51,196 nt of DNA. Origin: Thermoanaerobacterales bacterium UBA4880 (GTDB taxonomy: Bacteria; Bacillota; Thermoanaerobacteria; Thermoanaerobacterales; UBA4877). Position numbers and translations under genes: made by a program. Position 1 is the stretch's first letter; the number at the start of each line of letters is the position of its first letter. The stretch spans positions 1 through 51,196 of the forward strand of contig DHDI01000010.1 of assembly GCA_002399285.1 (NCBI GenBank), written 5' to 3'. This document shows positions 1 through 8,679 of this stretch, piece after piece. The notes below the pieces were generated by a model. It did no database searches and had not been told where the DNA came from. It was given only the letters and a program-made list of their open reading frames with translations.

Positions 1-139
1 GTTTTGATGATATGATGAATAGAAGGGGAAGACTGTACGGCCTGTATGATATACATAGGGATAATGTTTAAGACTAATAATCTATCTAACAATGGCAGCC
101 CTTTACGATTCATCATAGAGGTCCATATGATGACCAACT

Positions 140-354
140 TCATCTTTTCAGTTCTTTTAAAGCTTCTTCTACGTCACTGTATCGTTTCGCATTGGGATCT
201 TTGCAAGATTCTCGGCTTCCTTCATGGCGGCGATCGTCGTGGCATTCGGTGTGTTGAGCGCCACACCGGCCCGAAGTGGTTGCCTCGCCTCACACTGTTT
301 CTTTATACCGCTGTCCTTGCGTACGCTGAAATTAGTTCTGTTGGGTTTGAACAT
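140..354 (-). pseudogene. Decayed RelB/DinJ-family antitoxin
   Basis: The minus strand opens with a GGAG site followed nine bases later by ATG at 354. The peptide begins MFKPNRTNFSVRKD and runs through IKKQCEA, the usual start of RelB/DinJ ribbon-helix-helix antitoxins. About 20 residues that normally form the second helix and the GGIPF segment are missing, then LNTPNATTIAAMKEAENLAK matches the family C-terminal region. At about 195-202 the frame breaks. Restoring one G gives DPNAKRYSDVEEALKELKR and a TGA at 140-142, the expected family ending. An ATG overlaps that stop (ATGA), as toxin genes do, but the following codons to the window edge are not recognisable. Seen: internal deletion plus frameshift. 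Inferred: non-functional. Confidence 0.72.
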
Positions 355-376
355 GAAAATCATCTCCATTTAGCTC

Positions 377-1473
377 TCACAGCTGCGAACTTATGTTCTT
401 TATAAACTCGTTTATGGCGCTTTCCTCGTAAACGTCTTCATGATTTAATAAGTCCAATGCTGAATTTGCACATATCAGCGCCTCTTCATTTTTGCCCTGC
501 TTTGAGAGTATATCCCCTATGCTCTTCAGGTTGTAGGCTATGTATTTATCATTGCCGGTCTGCCTGTAATATAAAATGCTCTTTTGATAGCACTTTACGG
601 CCCTTTCCATGTCCCCGTCTTGCAGTAGACCTCGGCCAAATGGTTATAAGCTGTAGCCATGCCGTCGCTGTTATCCTCTGCTTTATACCCGGTACACTCC
701 ATCCGGAAATAATGTGCCGCGCCGCTGTAATCACCCTCATAGAGCTCGATGATACCGAGAATATCGTATACCTCTAATATTCTTTCATGGTGGTTGGATT
801 TAATGCATGCCTCCCGGTATTTGACGGCTATCCTCTTTGCGTCGCCGTATCTTTTGGCAAGCAGCAGCGTATACGCAAAGTGATATAGAGAATCGAGGTA
901 TACTAAATTCAAGTCTGTGTCTGCGATATCATGTTCACACAGCAATTTATTAAAACAGGACAGAGACCTATCCAGATTTCCGGCATGGGAATATGACCGG
1001 GCTAAGAAAAGCAAGCTCAGAGAGTCTACAGGCTCGTTGTCCGAGGATATTTTGGAAAGGCTTGCGACAGCTCCGTCATATTTTTTATAGTGAAAAGACA
1101 AAATTCCGTCCATAAGGTACAGGCATTCCCGCTCTGTCTCGTCGAGAGTATCCGATACCTCATATAATTTCGCTATATATTTGTCGGCCAGCACATACTC
1201 CCGGGATAATAAAGAAAAGAGCGCCATTATGAATGTATGAGTGCAGGGAACTGAACAATTTTTTACCTTGCAGTCGCCGTTTCCCACCAGATAGTCTAAT
1301 GTCACGTTGAGCCGCGCTGCTATCAAGTCCAGCCTGTCTACGGTAGGGTTTATGTCCCCGGCCTCCAATTTGCTTATGTACCCCTTTGAAAGACCCTCTC
1401 CCAGCCTCTCACGGGTCAGCCCCTTTTCTTCCCGCAGTAACTTTACCCTTTGCGCCATTTTCTCTCTATCCAT
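377..1473 (-). pseudogene. XRE-family regulator with TPR repeats, one frameshift
   Basis: A helix-turn-helix of the XRE type fills residues 4-60 (QRVKLLREEKGLTRERLG, then GYISKLEAG). It is followed by helical TPR-like repeats, the layout of PlcR/NprR-like or Rgg-like regulators that sense peptides or cell state. ATG 1473 is preferred over 1479 because AGAGGTG lies seven bases upstream. The reading frame ends early after CKTG at about 605. The next frame continues smoothly with DMERAVKCYQKSI and a final TPR, ending at 377. Adding one G to a run of four (C613-616 on the plus strand) restores a protein of about 365 residues. The lesion may be real or a sequencing slip. A 20-bp palindrome lies just upstream and is a likely self-operator. 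Confidence 0.75.
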
Positions 1474-1514
1474 ATTCATGCACCTCTGTATATATAATAC
1501 ACCAATGCCAAAGA

Positions 1515-1534
1515 AAGTTGAATATATTCAACTT
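1515..1534. promoter_or_regulatory. Perfect 20-bp palindrome, probable operator
   Basis: AAGTTGAATATATTCAACTT reads identically on both strands. It lies between the divergent XRE-TPR gene and the S41 protease gene, 42 bp upstream of the regulator start and directly before a TATAAT (1534-1539) that faces the protease. Position and symmetry suggest binding by a dimeric regulator, most simply the neighbouring XRE protein. Binding is inferred. Confidence 0.55.
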
Positions 1535-1649
1535 ATAATATATTTTCGGAACAATTATAAAAAGGATATTGATACCTTCATTTAATAGTATTATCATAAT
1601 TAATGAAAGCGTTTATTTGATATGCTTTTGTATTGGGAGGTGTTGGATC

Positions 1650-2924
1650 ATGAAAAGCAAAAGGGTCAGGGCTATACTCGTCATTATTCTGGTTGTGGCC
1701 ATTTCTCTTTCTGTGGTATATGTATATTGGCAAAAAACAATAAGCGTGGATATAGCAGGAGCAGACAGGGAATTCGAACCGGGTCTCACTACAAAGCAGA
1801 AGCTTGAAGACTTTGATTATCTCTACAATATCCTCATGGATAATTTCCCATATTTTGATGTGGAAAAGCGGAAGACGGGATATTATTGGCCGGAGCATAA
1901 GGCCGAGTTTGAGGACATGATAAAAAATACAAAGAATGACAAGGAATTTTATATAGCACTTGAAAAAATAATTCATAATGTGCACAGCGGACATACCAAA
2001 CTGCTTTCTGTTGATGGCTATCCATATGATTTATATTTATACTCACCACATAATGGGGGTAAGTTTGATAAGCCTTGGTATGATGTTTTAAAGAATTCAC
2101 AAAAAGCATACGAACAATGGGGTAAGATATTGGATCAACCATATGAAGAATACATTCCACCGAAGGAGGGCAGGAAGTATTCCTCACAAGTAGTTACCAA
2201 TGTTTTAGAAAAAAGTAAAATAGCTTATATGGACATAAAATCTTTCGGGCAAGAGTATATGGAATTAGACAATAAAAGGATAAAGGATTTTCTTGAATCC
2301 GTCAAAGATTATCCGTATCTCATCATAGATATACGTGGTAATGGCGGAGGCTCAACTTCTTATTGGGAAGACAACATTTTGAAATATCTCCTCAATAAAC
2401 ACGCAGAGTATGATTTGTACACAATATATAGAAATGGTGATTATATACAGCCGTTTATAAAAGCAAGAGGAGTTGGATTAAAAGTGACTCCGATGAGTCC
2501 ATCTACTGGAATAAACTTAAAAAATACTCCGCCCGAGGTAAAAAAGGATGGATTCGGTAAATATGTTAAAGTCAAATACAAGTTTGAGGTACGTGAACCT
2601 GTAGGTTTCAAGGGTAAAATATTTCTTCTTGTGGATGATGGCGTGTATTCTGCAGCAGAGGGCATTACAATATTTTGTAAAGCTACGGGATTTGCAACTA
2701 TAGTAGGAACCAATACGAGCGGTGACGGCATAGGTATTGACCCTGTACTGGTTGCATTACCCAACAGTAAACTTATTGTAAGGTTTCCGATAAGCATGGG
2801 TCTCAACCCCTATGGCAGCAGCAATGAAGAAGTGGGTACGACACCTGATATTTATGTACAGCCCATGAAATCAAAAGATGCCGTCATGGAGAAGGTGCTT
2901 CAGATCATTGATGGGGGAGAATAA
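1650..2924 (+). CDS. S41-family (C-terminal processing type) serine peptidase
   Basis: This 424-residue protein starts MKSKRVRAILVII with one membrane segment at about residues 8-26, so most of it lies outside the membrane. The S41 core shows DIRGNGGGS (the strand-turn motif of the fold) and DDGVYSAAEG, whose Ser is the expected nucleophile, followed by GTNTSGDG. An N-terminal helical region (FDYLYNILMDNFPYFD, then HNVHSGHTKLL) is typical of S41 proteins found beside ABC exporters. ATG 1650 is chosen because GGGAGGTG lies eight bases upstream. Downstream lie a cut-off lipoprotein and a broken ABC-2 permease, so this may be the last intact member of a small exporter locus. No PDZ domain is evident. 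Confidence 0.85.
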   Translation: MKSKRVRAILVIILVVAISLSVVYVYWQKTISVDIAGADREFEPGLTTKQKLEDFDYLYNILMDNFPYFDVEKRKTGYYWPEHKAEFEDMIKNTKNDKEFYIALEKIIHNVHSGHTKLLSVDGYPYDLYLYSPHNGGKFDKPWYDVLKNSQKAYEQWGKILDQPYEEYIPPKEGRKYSSQVVTNVLEKSKIAYMDIKSFGQEYMELDNKRIKDFLESVKDYPYLIIDIRGNGGGSTSYWEDNILKYLLNKHAEYDLYTIYRNGDYIQPFIKARGVGLKVTPMSPSTGINLKNTPPEVKKDGFGKYVKVKYKFEVREPVGFKGKIFLLVDDGVYSAAEGITIFCKATGFATIVGTNTSGDGIGIDPVLVALPNSKLIVRFPISMGLNPYGSSNEEVGTTPDIYVQPMKSKDAVMEKVLQIIDGGE

Positions 2925-2962
2925 ATATCAAAAATACGAATTTATATTTATGAGGTGATAGT

Positions 2963-3076
2963 GTGAAAAGCAAAAGATTATCTGTGTTTTCCATCTTACT
3001 GATCATATCGCTAGTATTGACCGCTTGTTCGGCCGGTCCGATGCCGGGCAGTACACCAAAAAGTAGGGTAATGTAA
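2963..3076 (+). CDS. Short lipoprotein, 37 residues, probably truncated
   Basis: A GTG start follows GAGGTGAT at good spacing. The peptide MKSKRLSVFSILLIIS ends in the lipobox LTAC at about residue 22 and then has only some 15 residues (SAGPMPGSTPKSRVM) before TAA. This is a complete lipoprotein signal with almost no mature domain. The first five residues match those of the S41 protease just upstream. It is followed at once by a broken ABC permease gene, so it is best read as the 5' remnant of a larger lipoprotein. It could still be made as a very short lipopeptide. Confidence 0.5.
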   Translation: MKSKRLSVFSILLIISLVLTACSAGPMPGSTPKSRVM

Positions 3077-3100
3077 TGCAGATCAACGAAAAGAAAGAAG

Positions 3101-3861
3101 ATGTGTAGGAAATTGATCAAACTTACATACATAGAGGTCAAAAGACTTCTGCATGAAAAGAAAATATGGATCGTTTTTATAGCTCTCTTTGCAGCTCTTT
3201 TGCTGACATTTAGGACCTATCTTGGCTATCATACAAATTACAGGACGGCTAACGATGCTTTGGTTTTTCAGTTCCTGTGATATACAGCTATTTCTTGCCG
3301 GTATTTGCTGGATTTTCGACGGGAGACTCAATCATTAAAGACCGCAAGTCAGGCCTCTTAAAGCTGTATTTCACAAGAGGCGTGGCGCCGTTAAAATACA
3401 TATCGTCTAAGACTGTGACTAACTTCTTGGGACAGGTCGTATTCAATGTATTGACATTGATAATATTCTTTGCCGTTTTATCATTTTTCCTACCTTTAGG
3501 CCCGCTAGACGATGTGAATGCACCAAATTTCGACCAGCGTATAGCTGTAAAACAACCATTTCTGGTCTGCTTTCATTTATTGTTTATCTATACGCTTGCG
3601 GCATCTGCAATGGGTTTTTGTCATTGCTGTCATCCATATGGATAAATAACACATTCATGGTTTGCTTTATTCCTAAGTTGTTCTACTATCTTCCAATATA
3701 TCTTTTACCACCAGATAATACGAAGTTCCGTATTCTCCGTTTATTATTTATGGGAACCCATTATTGTAATGGCTGAGCTTATAGCATTGTTTGCTGTTAT
3801 CGCCTTATTTACGGCGGCTAATAAGCTTTTACTGTCAAGGCACAGACATGAATTGGTATAG
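3101..3861 (+). pseudogene. ABC-2 type permease, several frameshifts
   Basis: Read across three frames, the segment encodes an ABC-2 family membrane subunit. The first part (from ATG 3101, MCRKLIKLTYIEVKRLLHEK, then a membrane helix) stops at 3278-3280. The second frame starts at 3277 (VIYSYFLPVFAGFSTGD, then KDRKSGLLKLYFTRGV, a typical ABC-2 loop) and stops at 3643-3645. A third frame continues LSLLSSIWINNTFM, and another carries YLWEPIIVMAELIALF to TAG 3859-3861. Each break is fixed by one or two bases. Four out-of-frame pieces in 760 bp make a working protein unlikely unless the base calls are wrong. No ATPase gene lies beside it. Confidence 0.75.
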
Positions 3862-3880
3862 TTTCGAGGGCCAAGTTTTT

Positions 3881-3922
3881 GGGCTTGCGGGGATCTTTAT
3901 GATCCTGGCAAGCCCAATTTTT
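3881..3922 (+). terminator. Intrinsic terminator after the permease remnant
   Basis: GGGCTTGC (3881-3888) pairs with GCAAGCCC (3908-3915), and an inner GGATC/GATCC stem extends it. AATTTTTG follows. It sits 20 bp after the permease stop. Confidence 0.75.
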
Positions 3923-3970
3923 GAGTAAGAAGAGTTTGATTAATTGATTAAAGCTTATTACTTTTCCTAT

Positions 3971-4024
3971 GAAAAACCCGTCCGGGATATGCACTGGGGC
4001 CTTGGCATATCAACAGACAGGTTT
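3971..4024 (-). terminator. Hairpin downstream of the VIT1-type gene
   Basis: On the minus strand AAACCTGTC pairs with GGACGGGTTT and an inner GATATGC pairs with GCATATC, followed by TTTTTC. It lies about 120 bases past the stop of the minus-strand iron transporter gene. A riboswitch was considered but no known core was recognised. Confidence 0.45.
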
Positions 4025-4143
4025 AAGTATGGAGACTGACTTTTAACTACATATTTATTTTAGCACATTATTACGGTAAAAAGGTTAACAAAGTCTTAAG
4101 AAAATATTACAATTATGTTACAAAAATCATATTCCGTCAGATA

Positions 4144-5229
4144 TTATGCGCTTATCCCAAATACACCCTGTACCAGAAGGCCGAAGAGGTAGGAGACTAC
4201 CGCTGCACCTAAGCCGGATATGACCATCTCGGCGATCTTGCCCTTTACGTTGGGGTTTCCTGCGGTCACCGATACGACCGTGGCGACAATGGACAGGGCC
4301 AGGCCTGCCAGCAGCGCCGAAAGCGCCAGCGCGGCAAAGGACGAACCCATGATGAAATACGGCAGCACCGGGAACACCACGCCTATGATATAGGCCAGGC
4401 CGGTAAAAGCCGCCGACCGCAGCTCGTTTTCATTCGACTCCTCCACCAGGAGCCCTATCATGGAATCCTGATTTTCTCCTATCTTGTCTGCGACCTCGCT
4501 ACTCATGTCCTCCGGCATGCCCGAATCAGACAGCTTGTTTACCAGCTCCTGCTTTGCTCTGTCCTTGGATACGCCGAACAGCAGCTGCATCTTCTTCCTT
4601 ATGCCCTCGTTTACCTGCCGCTGCGAGCGGACGGATACGAAGGTACCTATGCCCATGGACAGGGCCCCGGCCAGGCCTACCACCATCCCGTTAACGCCGA
4701 CGAAGAGCGGATTGGTGGGATACACGGCGGAAAGACCGGTCACTGTGCCTAAAAGCTCCACTATGCCGTCGTTCATACCCATAATAAAATCCCGGATGTT
4801 GTTGACAGGCAGGGCGCTCTGCTGACCGTCGAAGTAGCTCTCATGATCCAGCTCGTCCTCGATTATCCTCTTTAGGCCTTCCCTCTCTTCGTCCGACATC
4901 TCCACCGAATTCAAGAACTCGTAATAATCCTCGGTGCTTGCCGACTCCGACATTTCCAGAACCGAGGTAAAGAGACGCGGCCCCAGTATCGTGCGCTGCA
5001 GCTTAGACCAGGCCAGGTTTGGCGAGGCGGTCGAATTCTTGGGCTCCTGCCCTCTGTTTTTCAGAAACCTGTACCAAAACTTGGTGTGTGCTGATTCGGT
5101 CTTGCACAGCTCGTTGAACCTTTCCTTGCTTGCGCCCTCCTTTTCGACTTTTGCGATATACGAATACAGGGCGGCTGCATGTGCCTCTTCTTTATAAAAT
5201 GACAATGCTTTATCGATTTCATTGTGCAT
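4144..5229 (-). CDS. VIT1/CCC1-family iron/manganese transporter with ferritin-like domain
   Basis: This 361-residue protein has an N-terminal rubrerythrin/ferritin-like helical domain (about 1-135), with acidic and His metal-ligand candidates in YKEEAHAAALY, CKTESAHTKF and EDELDHESYF. A VIT1 membrane domain follows (about 145-361): MGMNDGIVELLGTVTGLS and the GNPNVKGKIAEMVISGLG helix near the end. Families with this layout (MbfA-like) move Fe(II) or Mn(II) across the membrane, with the ferritin-like part binding metal. ATG 5229 is chosen because GAGGAGG lies at proper spacing, whereas ATG 5235 is too close. It is a single gene, transcribed away from pepT. Metal and direction of transport are inferred from the family. 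Confidence 0.85.
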   Translation of the reverse strand: MHNEIDKALSFYKEEAHAAALYSYIAKVEKEGASKERFNELCKTESAHTKFWYRFLKNRGQEPKNSTASPNLAWSKLQRTILGPRLFTSVLEMSESASTEDYYEFLNSVEMSDEEREGLKRIIEDELDHESYFDGQQSALPVNNIRDFIMGMNDGIVELLGTVTGLSAVYPTNPLFVGVNGMVVGLAGALSMGIGTFVSVRSQRQVNEGIRKKMQLLFGVSKDRAKQELVNKLSDSGMPEDMSSEVADKIGENQDSMIGLLVEESNENELRSAAFTGLAYIIGVVFPVLPYFIMGSSFAALALSALLAGLALSIVATVVSVTAGNPNVKGKIAEMVISGLGAAVVSYLFGLLVQGVFGISA

Positions 5230-5309
5230 ATCCATAACCTCCTCAATTGATTTTATCACTTGGAGGCCCCCACATCAAGGACATGCCGCAGGAAAACAGC
5301 CGGTATGTA

Positions 5310-5338
5310 TTGATATTTCTTCAATTGTGAATTATACT
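5310..5338 (+). promoter_or_regulatory. Sigma-A-type promoter for pepT
   Basis: TTGATA and TATACT are separated by 17 bp. The -10 box ends 36 bp before the pepT start. Confidence 0.6.
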
Positions 5339-5374
5339 AAAAACGCAGTGCCAATTAGGGAGGGAGATAATATT

Positions 5375-6592
5375 ATGTATGATGTTACCGAAAGATTTTT
5401 AAGGTATGTTAAATTTGACACCAAGTCGGACGAACACTCGGAAACCTTCCCCAGCACGGAAGGACAGAAGGTTTTGGCGAGGGAGCTCGCGGCGGAGCTC
5501 AAAGACATGGGCATAGAGGATGCTGCGGTGGACGAAAACGGCTATGTCATGGGTACGGTTGCCGCCAATGCACAGGGAGATATACCGACGGTAGGCTTTA
5601 TCGCTCATATGGATACCAGCCCGGAGGTCAGCGGGACTAACGTAAGGCCGCGGCTTACGGAAAATTATGACGGCGGCGACATAATACTCGGAGCAGGTTT
5701 CGTACTGTCACCCAAGGAATTTCCCCATCTGAAAAACTACATAGGAGACACGATAATAACGGCGAGCGGCGATACGCTCTTGGGAGCCGATGACAAGGCC
5801 GGAGTGGCCGAGGTAATGGCGGCCGCAAGTTACCTGATGAAGCACCCCGAGATAAAGCACGGGACCGTCAAGATCGCCTTCACACCCGACGAGGAGATAG
5901 GCAGCGGGGTGGACAGGTTCGACGTGGAGAAATTCGGCGCGGACTTTGCCTATACCATGGACGGCGGCGAGATCGGCGAGCTGAGCTGCGAGAATTTCAA
6001 TGCCGCTTCCTGCGAAGTCATAATACACGGAAAGAGCATTCATCCCGGCGACGCCAAGGGCAAGATGAAAAATGCCGTCCTGATAGCCTCGGAGTTCGTA
6101 TCCATGCTGCCGGAGAATGAGACGCCGGCCCATACCGACGGATATCAGGGCTTCTATCATATAGATAAGTTTGAAGGCTCTGTGGAGAAGGCGGAGTTGG
6201 GATATATAATAAGGGATTTCGACAGGGAGGGCTTTGAAAAGCGCAAGCAGACGATAACCTCCGCAGCCGGGTCGCTTAATAAAAAGTACGGCGAAGGGAC
6301 CGTGGAGATAGATTTAAGGGATCAGTATTATAATATGAAGGAAAAACTGGCGGATAAGATGTATATAGTGGACATTGCCAAGAAGGCCATGGAAGAAGCC
6401 GGGGTGGAGGTAAAGCAGATGCCGATCAGAGGCGGCACCGACGGTGCGCGGCTTTCGTTCATGGACCTGCCAACTCCCAATATCTTTACCGGCGGGCATA
6501 ACTTCCACGGAAGGTTTGAGTATATCCCGGAAAAGCCCATGGGCCAGGCCGTGGATGTGATACTGAATATAATCAAGGATATCTGCAAATAG
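5375..6592 (+). CDS. pepT: Peptidase T (tripeptide aminopeptidase)
   Basis: A 405-residue M20 metallopeptidase of the usual PepT length (about 410). It removes the N-terminal residue from tripeptides in the cytoplasm. Zinc-site motifs are all present: GFIAHMDTSPEVSG (His, Asp), LLGADDKAGVAE (bridging Asp), FTPDEEIGSG (catalytic Glu pair), YTMDGGEIGE, and IFTGGHNFHGRFEYIP near the end (last His). ATG 5375 follows GGGAGGGAGATAA. It is a single-gene unit with its own promoter and a strong terminator downstream. Confidence 0.95.
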   Translation: MYDVTERFLRYVKFDTKSDEHSETFPSTEGQKVLARELAAELKDMGIEDAAVDENGYVMGTVAANAQGDIPTVGFIAHMDTSPEVSGTNVRPRLTENYDGGDIILGAGFVLSPKEFPHLKNYIGDTIITASGDTLLGADDKAGVAEVMAAASYLMKHPEIKHGTVKIAFTPDEEIGSGVDRFDVEKFGADFAYTMDGGEIGELSCENFNAASCEVIIHGKSIHPGDAKGKMKNAVLIASEFVSMLPENETPAHTDGYQGFYHIDKFEGSVEKAELGYIIRDFDREGFEKRKQTITSAAGSLNKKYGEGTVEIDLRDQYYNMKEKLADKMYIVDIAKKAMEEAGVEVKQMPIRGGTDGARLSFMDLPTPNIFTGGHNFHGRFEYIPEKPMGQAVDVILNIIKDICK

Positions 6593-6626
6593 AGTATTTC
6601 AACAAAGCACATACGGCAGGACAAAC

Positions 6627-6666
6627 GCGGGAAGGCCTGAACGGCTTTCCCGCATTCTTATTTTTT
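6627..6666 (+). terminator. Intrinsic terminator after pepT
   Basis: GCGGGAAGGCC pairs with GGCTTTCCCGC around a short loop, then ATTCTTATTTTTT. It lies 35 bp after the stop and may also serve the convergent sfsA gene. Confidence 0.85.
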
Positions 6667-6715
6667 AACGGATATCATGACCCCATCCCCAACGGGAAGC
6701 AAGGCGCTTTCTCAT

Positions 6716-7426
6716 TCATATTTTACATTTGATTTCTTCATTTAGGCTGATGCCGTCCGGCGACACCGTGCAGTCGTATGCGCAAACTTCAACGCCGGAT
6801 TCCGCGGCCCGGCCGACGTTCTGCGCGAACTCGGGGTCGGTCGCTGAGTTGGTAGTGAAGCCGTCTATTCCGTCCATCTGGATGACGAACATGAGGACGG
6901 CCCGCATTCCGTTTTTCTTAACGTCCATAAGTTCTCTCACGTGTTTGCAGCCCCTTACGGTGGGGGCGTCGGGGAACATGGCTGTGCCGTCCCTTTCTAA
7001 AGTCACGCCTTTTATCTCCATGTAGCATATCTCCCTGCCCTCGGTCATCTTTATATCGAACCGGCTGCTGCCGTATGTCTTTTCCCTCTCTATGAGGCCG
7101 TATCCTTCAAAACCGGGCACCGCCCTATTCAATAAGGATTTAAGCATGAGTCTGTTGGGTATCTGCGAGTCCACGGAGATCAGCCTGTCCCCTTTGTAAA
7201 CCATCTCCAGTTCATAGGGAGTCTTGCGGCCCGGCCTGTCCCGTACCTCCAGCAGCACCCTTGCGCCCGGCGTAAACAGCTCTCTCAGGCGTCCCGAGTT
7301 GGGCACGTGCACCAGCGTGCTGACCCCGTCTATGCTCACCGACGCCTCGAAACGGTTCAGCCTTTCAATAAAGGATGCCTCTATGATGGGATTGGCTATC
7401 GCAAGTTTTGCCTGTTGCTCTCCCAT
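6716..7426 (-). CDS. sfsA: SfsA family DNA/RNA nuclease homolog
   Basis: About 236 residues, the normal length. Family signatures seen: FIERLNRFEASV near the N-terminus, HVPNSGRLRELFTPGARVLL, SSRFDIKM, CYMEIKGVTLERDGTAMFPDAPTVRGCKHVREL, and VLMFVIQMDG. The E-x-K core (MEIKGVT) matches a nuclease-like active site. E. coli SfsA was first named for sugar fermentation stimulation; the exact cellular role is uncertain. ATG 7426 is preferred because the weak GAAG site lies eight bases upstream; ATG 7432 and 7444 are in frame. It is monocistronic and divergent from the tsaE operon. Confidence 0.92.
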   Translation of the reverse strand: MGEQQAKLAIANPIIEASFIERLNRFEASVSIDGVSTLVHVPNSGRLRELFTPGARVLLEVRDRPGRKTPYELEMVYKGDRLISVDSQIPNRLMLKSLLNRAVPGFEGYGLIEREKTYGSSRFDIKMTEGREICYMEIKGVTLERDGTAMFPDAPTVRGCKHVRELMDVKKNGMRAVLMFVIQMDGIDGFTTNSATDPEFAQNVGRAAESGVEVCAYDCTVSPDGISLNEEIKCKI

Positions 7427-7548
7427 ATGCATCACTTCTTTCATTATATAAATTAATTATATCATATGGATTTGCGGTCTGAAATTATACAATATTTTCT
7501 CAAAATGTGGTATAGTTATTGTAGTAATCAGTACTATGAGGTGGATAC

Positions 7549-7998
7549 ATGGAGAAGAAATTTATAACGAATTCACAGGAAGACACGCTGAGGTTGGGGC
7601 GGGAGATAGGAGCAAGGCTTAAGCGGGGAAGTATAATATGCCTTACGGGAGAGCTTGGCAGCGGCAAGACGCACTTTACCAAGGGCATAGCCGCGGGGCT
7701 GGGCGTGGAGGATATCGTCTCCAGTCCGACGTATACCATTATGATCGAGTATGCCGGAAGGGTCCCACTGTATCATTTCGACGTATACAGGATAGACGCC
7801 GAGGAGTTTATGGATATAGGCCTGGACGAATATCTGTACGGGGAAGGGGTGTCCGTGATAGAATGGGCGGACAGGCTGGACGATACCATAGGGGACGCGC
7901 TCTGGGTGAATATAACCGCCGAGGGGGAGAACGCGCGCGAGTTTTCATTCAGGTGGGACAGCCATGGGTATGACTTTTTAAACGAGGTGGAGATATGA
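7549..7998 (+). CDS. tsaE: tRNA t6A biosynthesis ATPase TsaE
   Basis: A 149-residue P-loop protein with Walker A GELGSGKTHFTKG at about 35-47, SSPTYTIMIEY and the YHFDVYRID and EWADRL motifs of the family. TsaE drives the TsaB-TsaD complex that places threonylcarbamoyl on A37 of ANN-reading tRNAs. The start follows ATGAGGTGG. It is first of four translationally linked genes: its last four bases (ATGA) overlap tsaB. Confidence 0.96.
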   Translation: MEKKFITNSQEDTLRLGREIGARLKRGSIICLTGELGSGKTHFTKGIAAGLGVEDIVSSPTYTIMIEYAGRVPLYHFDVYRIDAEEFMDIGLDEYLYGEGVSVIEWADRLDDTIGDALWVNITAEGENAREFSFRWDSHGYDFLNEVEI

Positions 7999-8678
7999 AG
8001 GTATTGGGAATAGATACTTCCACCGCCGCAGGCAGCGCTGCGGTGGCGGTGGATGGGACTATACTCGGCGAGTTCTATATAGAGAGCAGCATGACCCATT
8101 CGGTGAAGTTCATGCCGATGATGTCGGAGCTGCTGCGCACGCTGGGCATGGATATAAGGGAGATGGACGGCGTGGCGGTGACGGTGGGCCCGGGGTCGTT
8201 CACGGGGCTGCGAATCGGCCTGGCCCATGCCAAAGCCATCTGCCACGCCTTGAATATACCCATAGCCGGAGTAAATACCCTGGATGCTCTGGCATATAAC
8301 GCAGCATCTATGGGAGACGTCGTCTGCCCCATGCTGGATGCCAGGAACGAGCAGGTCTATGCGGCCGTCTATGAGAAAGGACGCAGGACGAGCGACTATA
8401 TGGGTATAGGAATATATGAGCTGATGAATGAACTCAAGGGCAGGCGCGCCGTCATATTGGGCGACGGCGCAAGAAAGTACGGGGATATCCTTGCCGAAGA
8501 TCTTCCCGATGCGGCGACAGCGCCGAGCAATCTGATGATGCCGCGGGCGTCTTCCGCTGCATTGATCGGCGGGAAGAGGCTGGCGGAAGGGGATGCCGAT
8601 GATCTCTACGGCATAGTGCCGTTCTATATGAGGAAGCCTCAGGCGGAACGCCTGCGGGACAACAGTAAGGGGTCTTAA
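7995..8678 (+). CDS. tsaB: tRNA t6A biosynthesis protein TsaB
   Basis: A 227-residue ASKHA-fold protein. GIDTSTAAGSAAV at the start and VTVGPGSFTGLRIGLAHAKA at about 56-75 are diagnostic. TsaB is the inactive partner that holds TsaD in the t6A complex. It overlaps tsaE by ATGA and is followed one base later by rimI, so translation is probably coupled. Confidence 0.96.
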   Translation: MKVLGIDTSTAAGSAAVAVDGTILGEFYIESSMTHSVKFMPMMSELLRTLGMDIREMDGVAVTVGPGSFTGLRIGLAHAKAICHALNIPIAGVNTLDALAYNAASMGDVVCPMLDARNEQVYAAVYEKGRRTSDYMGIGIYELMNELKGRRAVILGDGARKYGDILAEDLPDAATAPSNLMMPRASSAALIGGKRLAEGDADDLYGIVPFYMRKPQAERLRDNSKGS

Positions 8679-8679
8679 G

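Noticed and set aside
46..405. Plus-strand open frame of 119 codons
   Set aside because: It is antisense to the RelB remnant, which has clear family motifs; it has no ribosome site.
3971..4024. Possible riboswitch
   Set aside because: It folds well, but no known riboswitch core was found and its position fits a terminator for the minus-strand gene.
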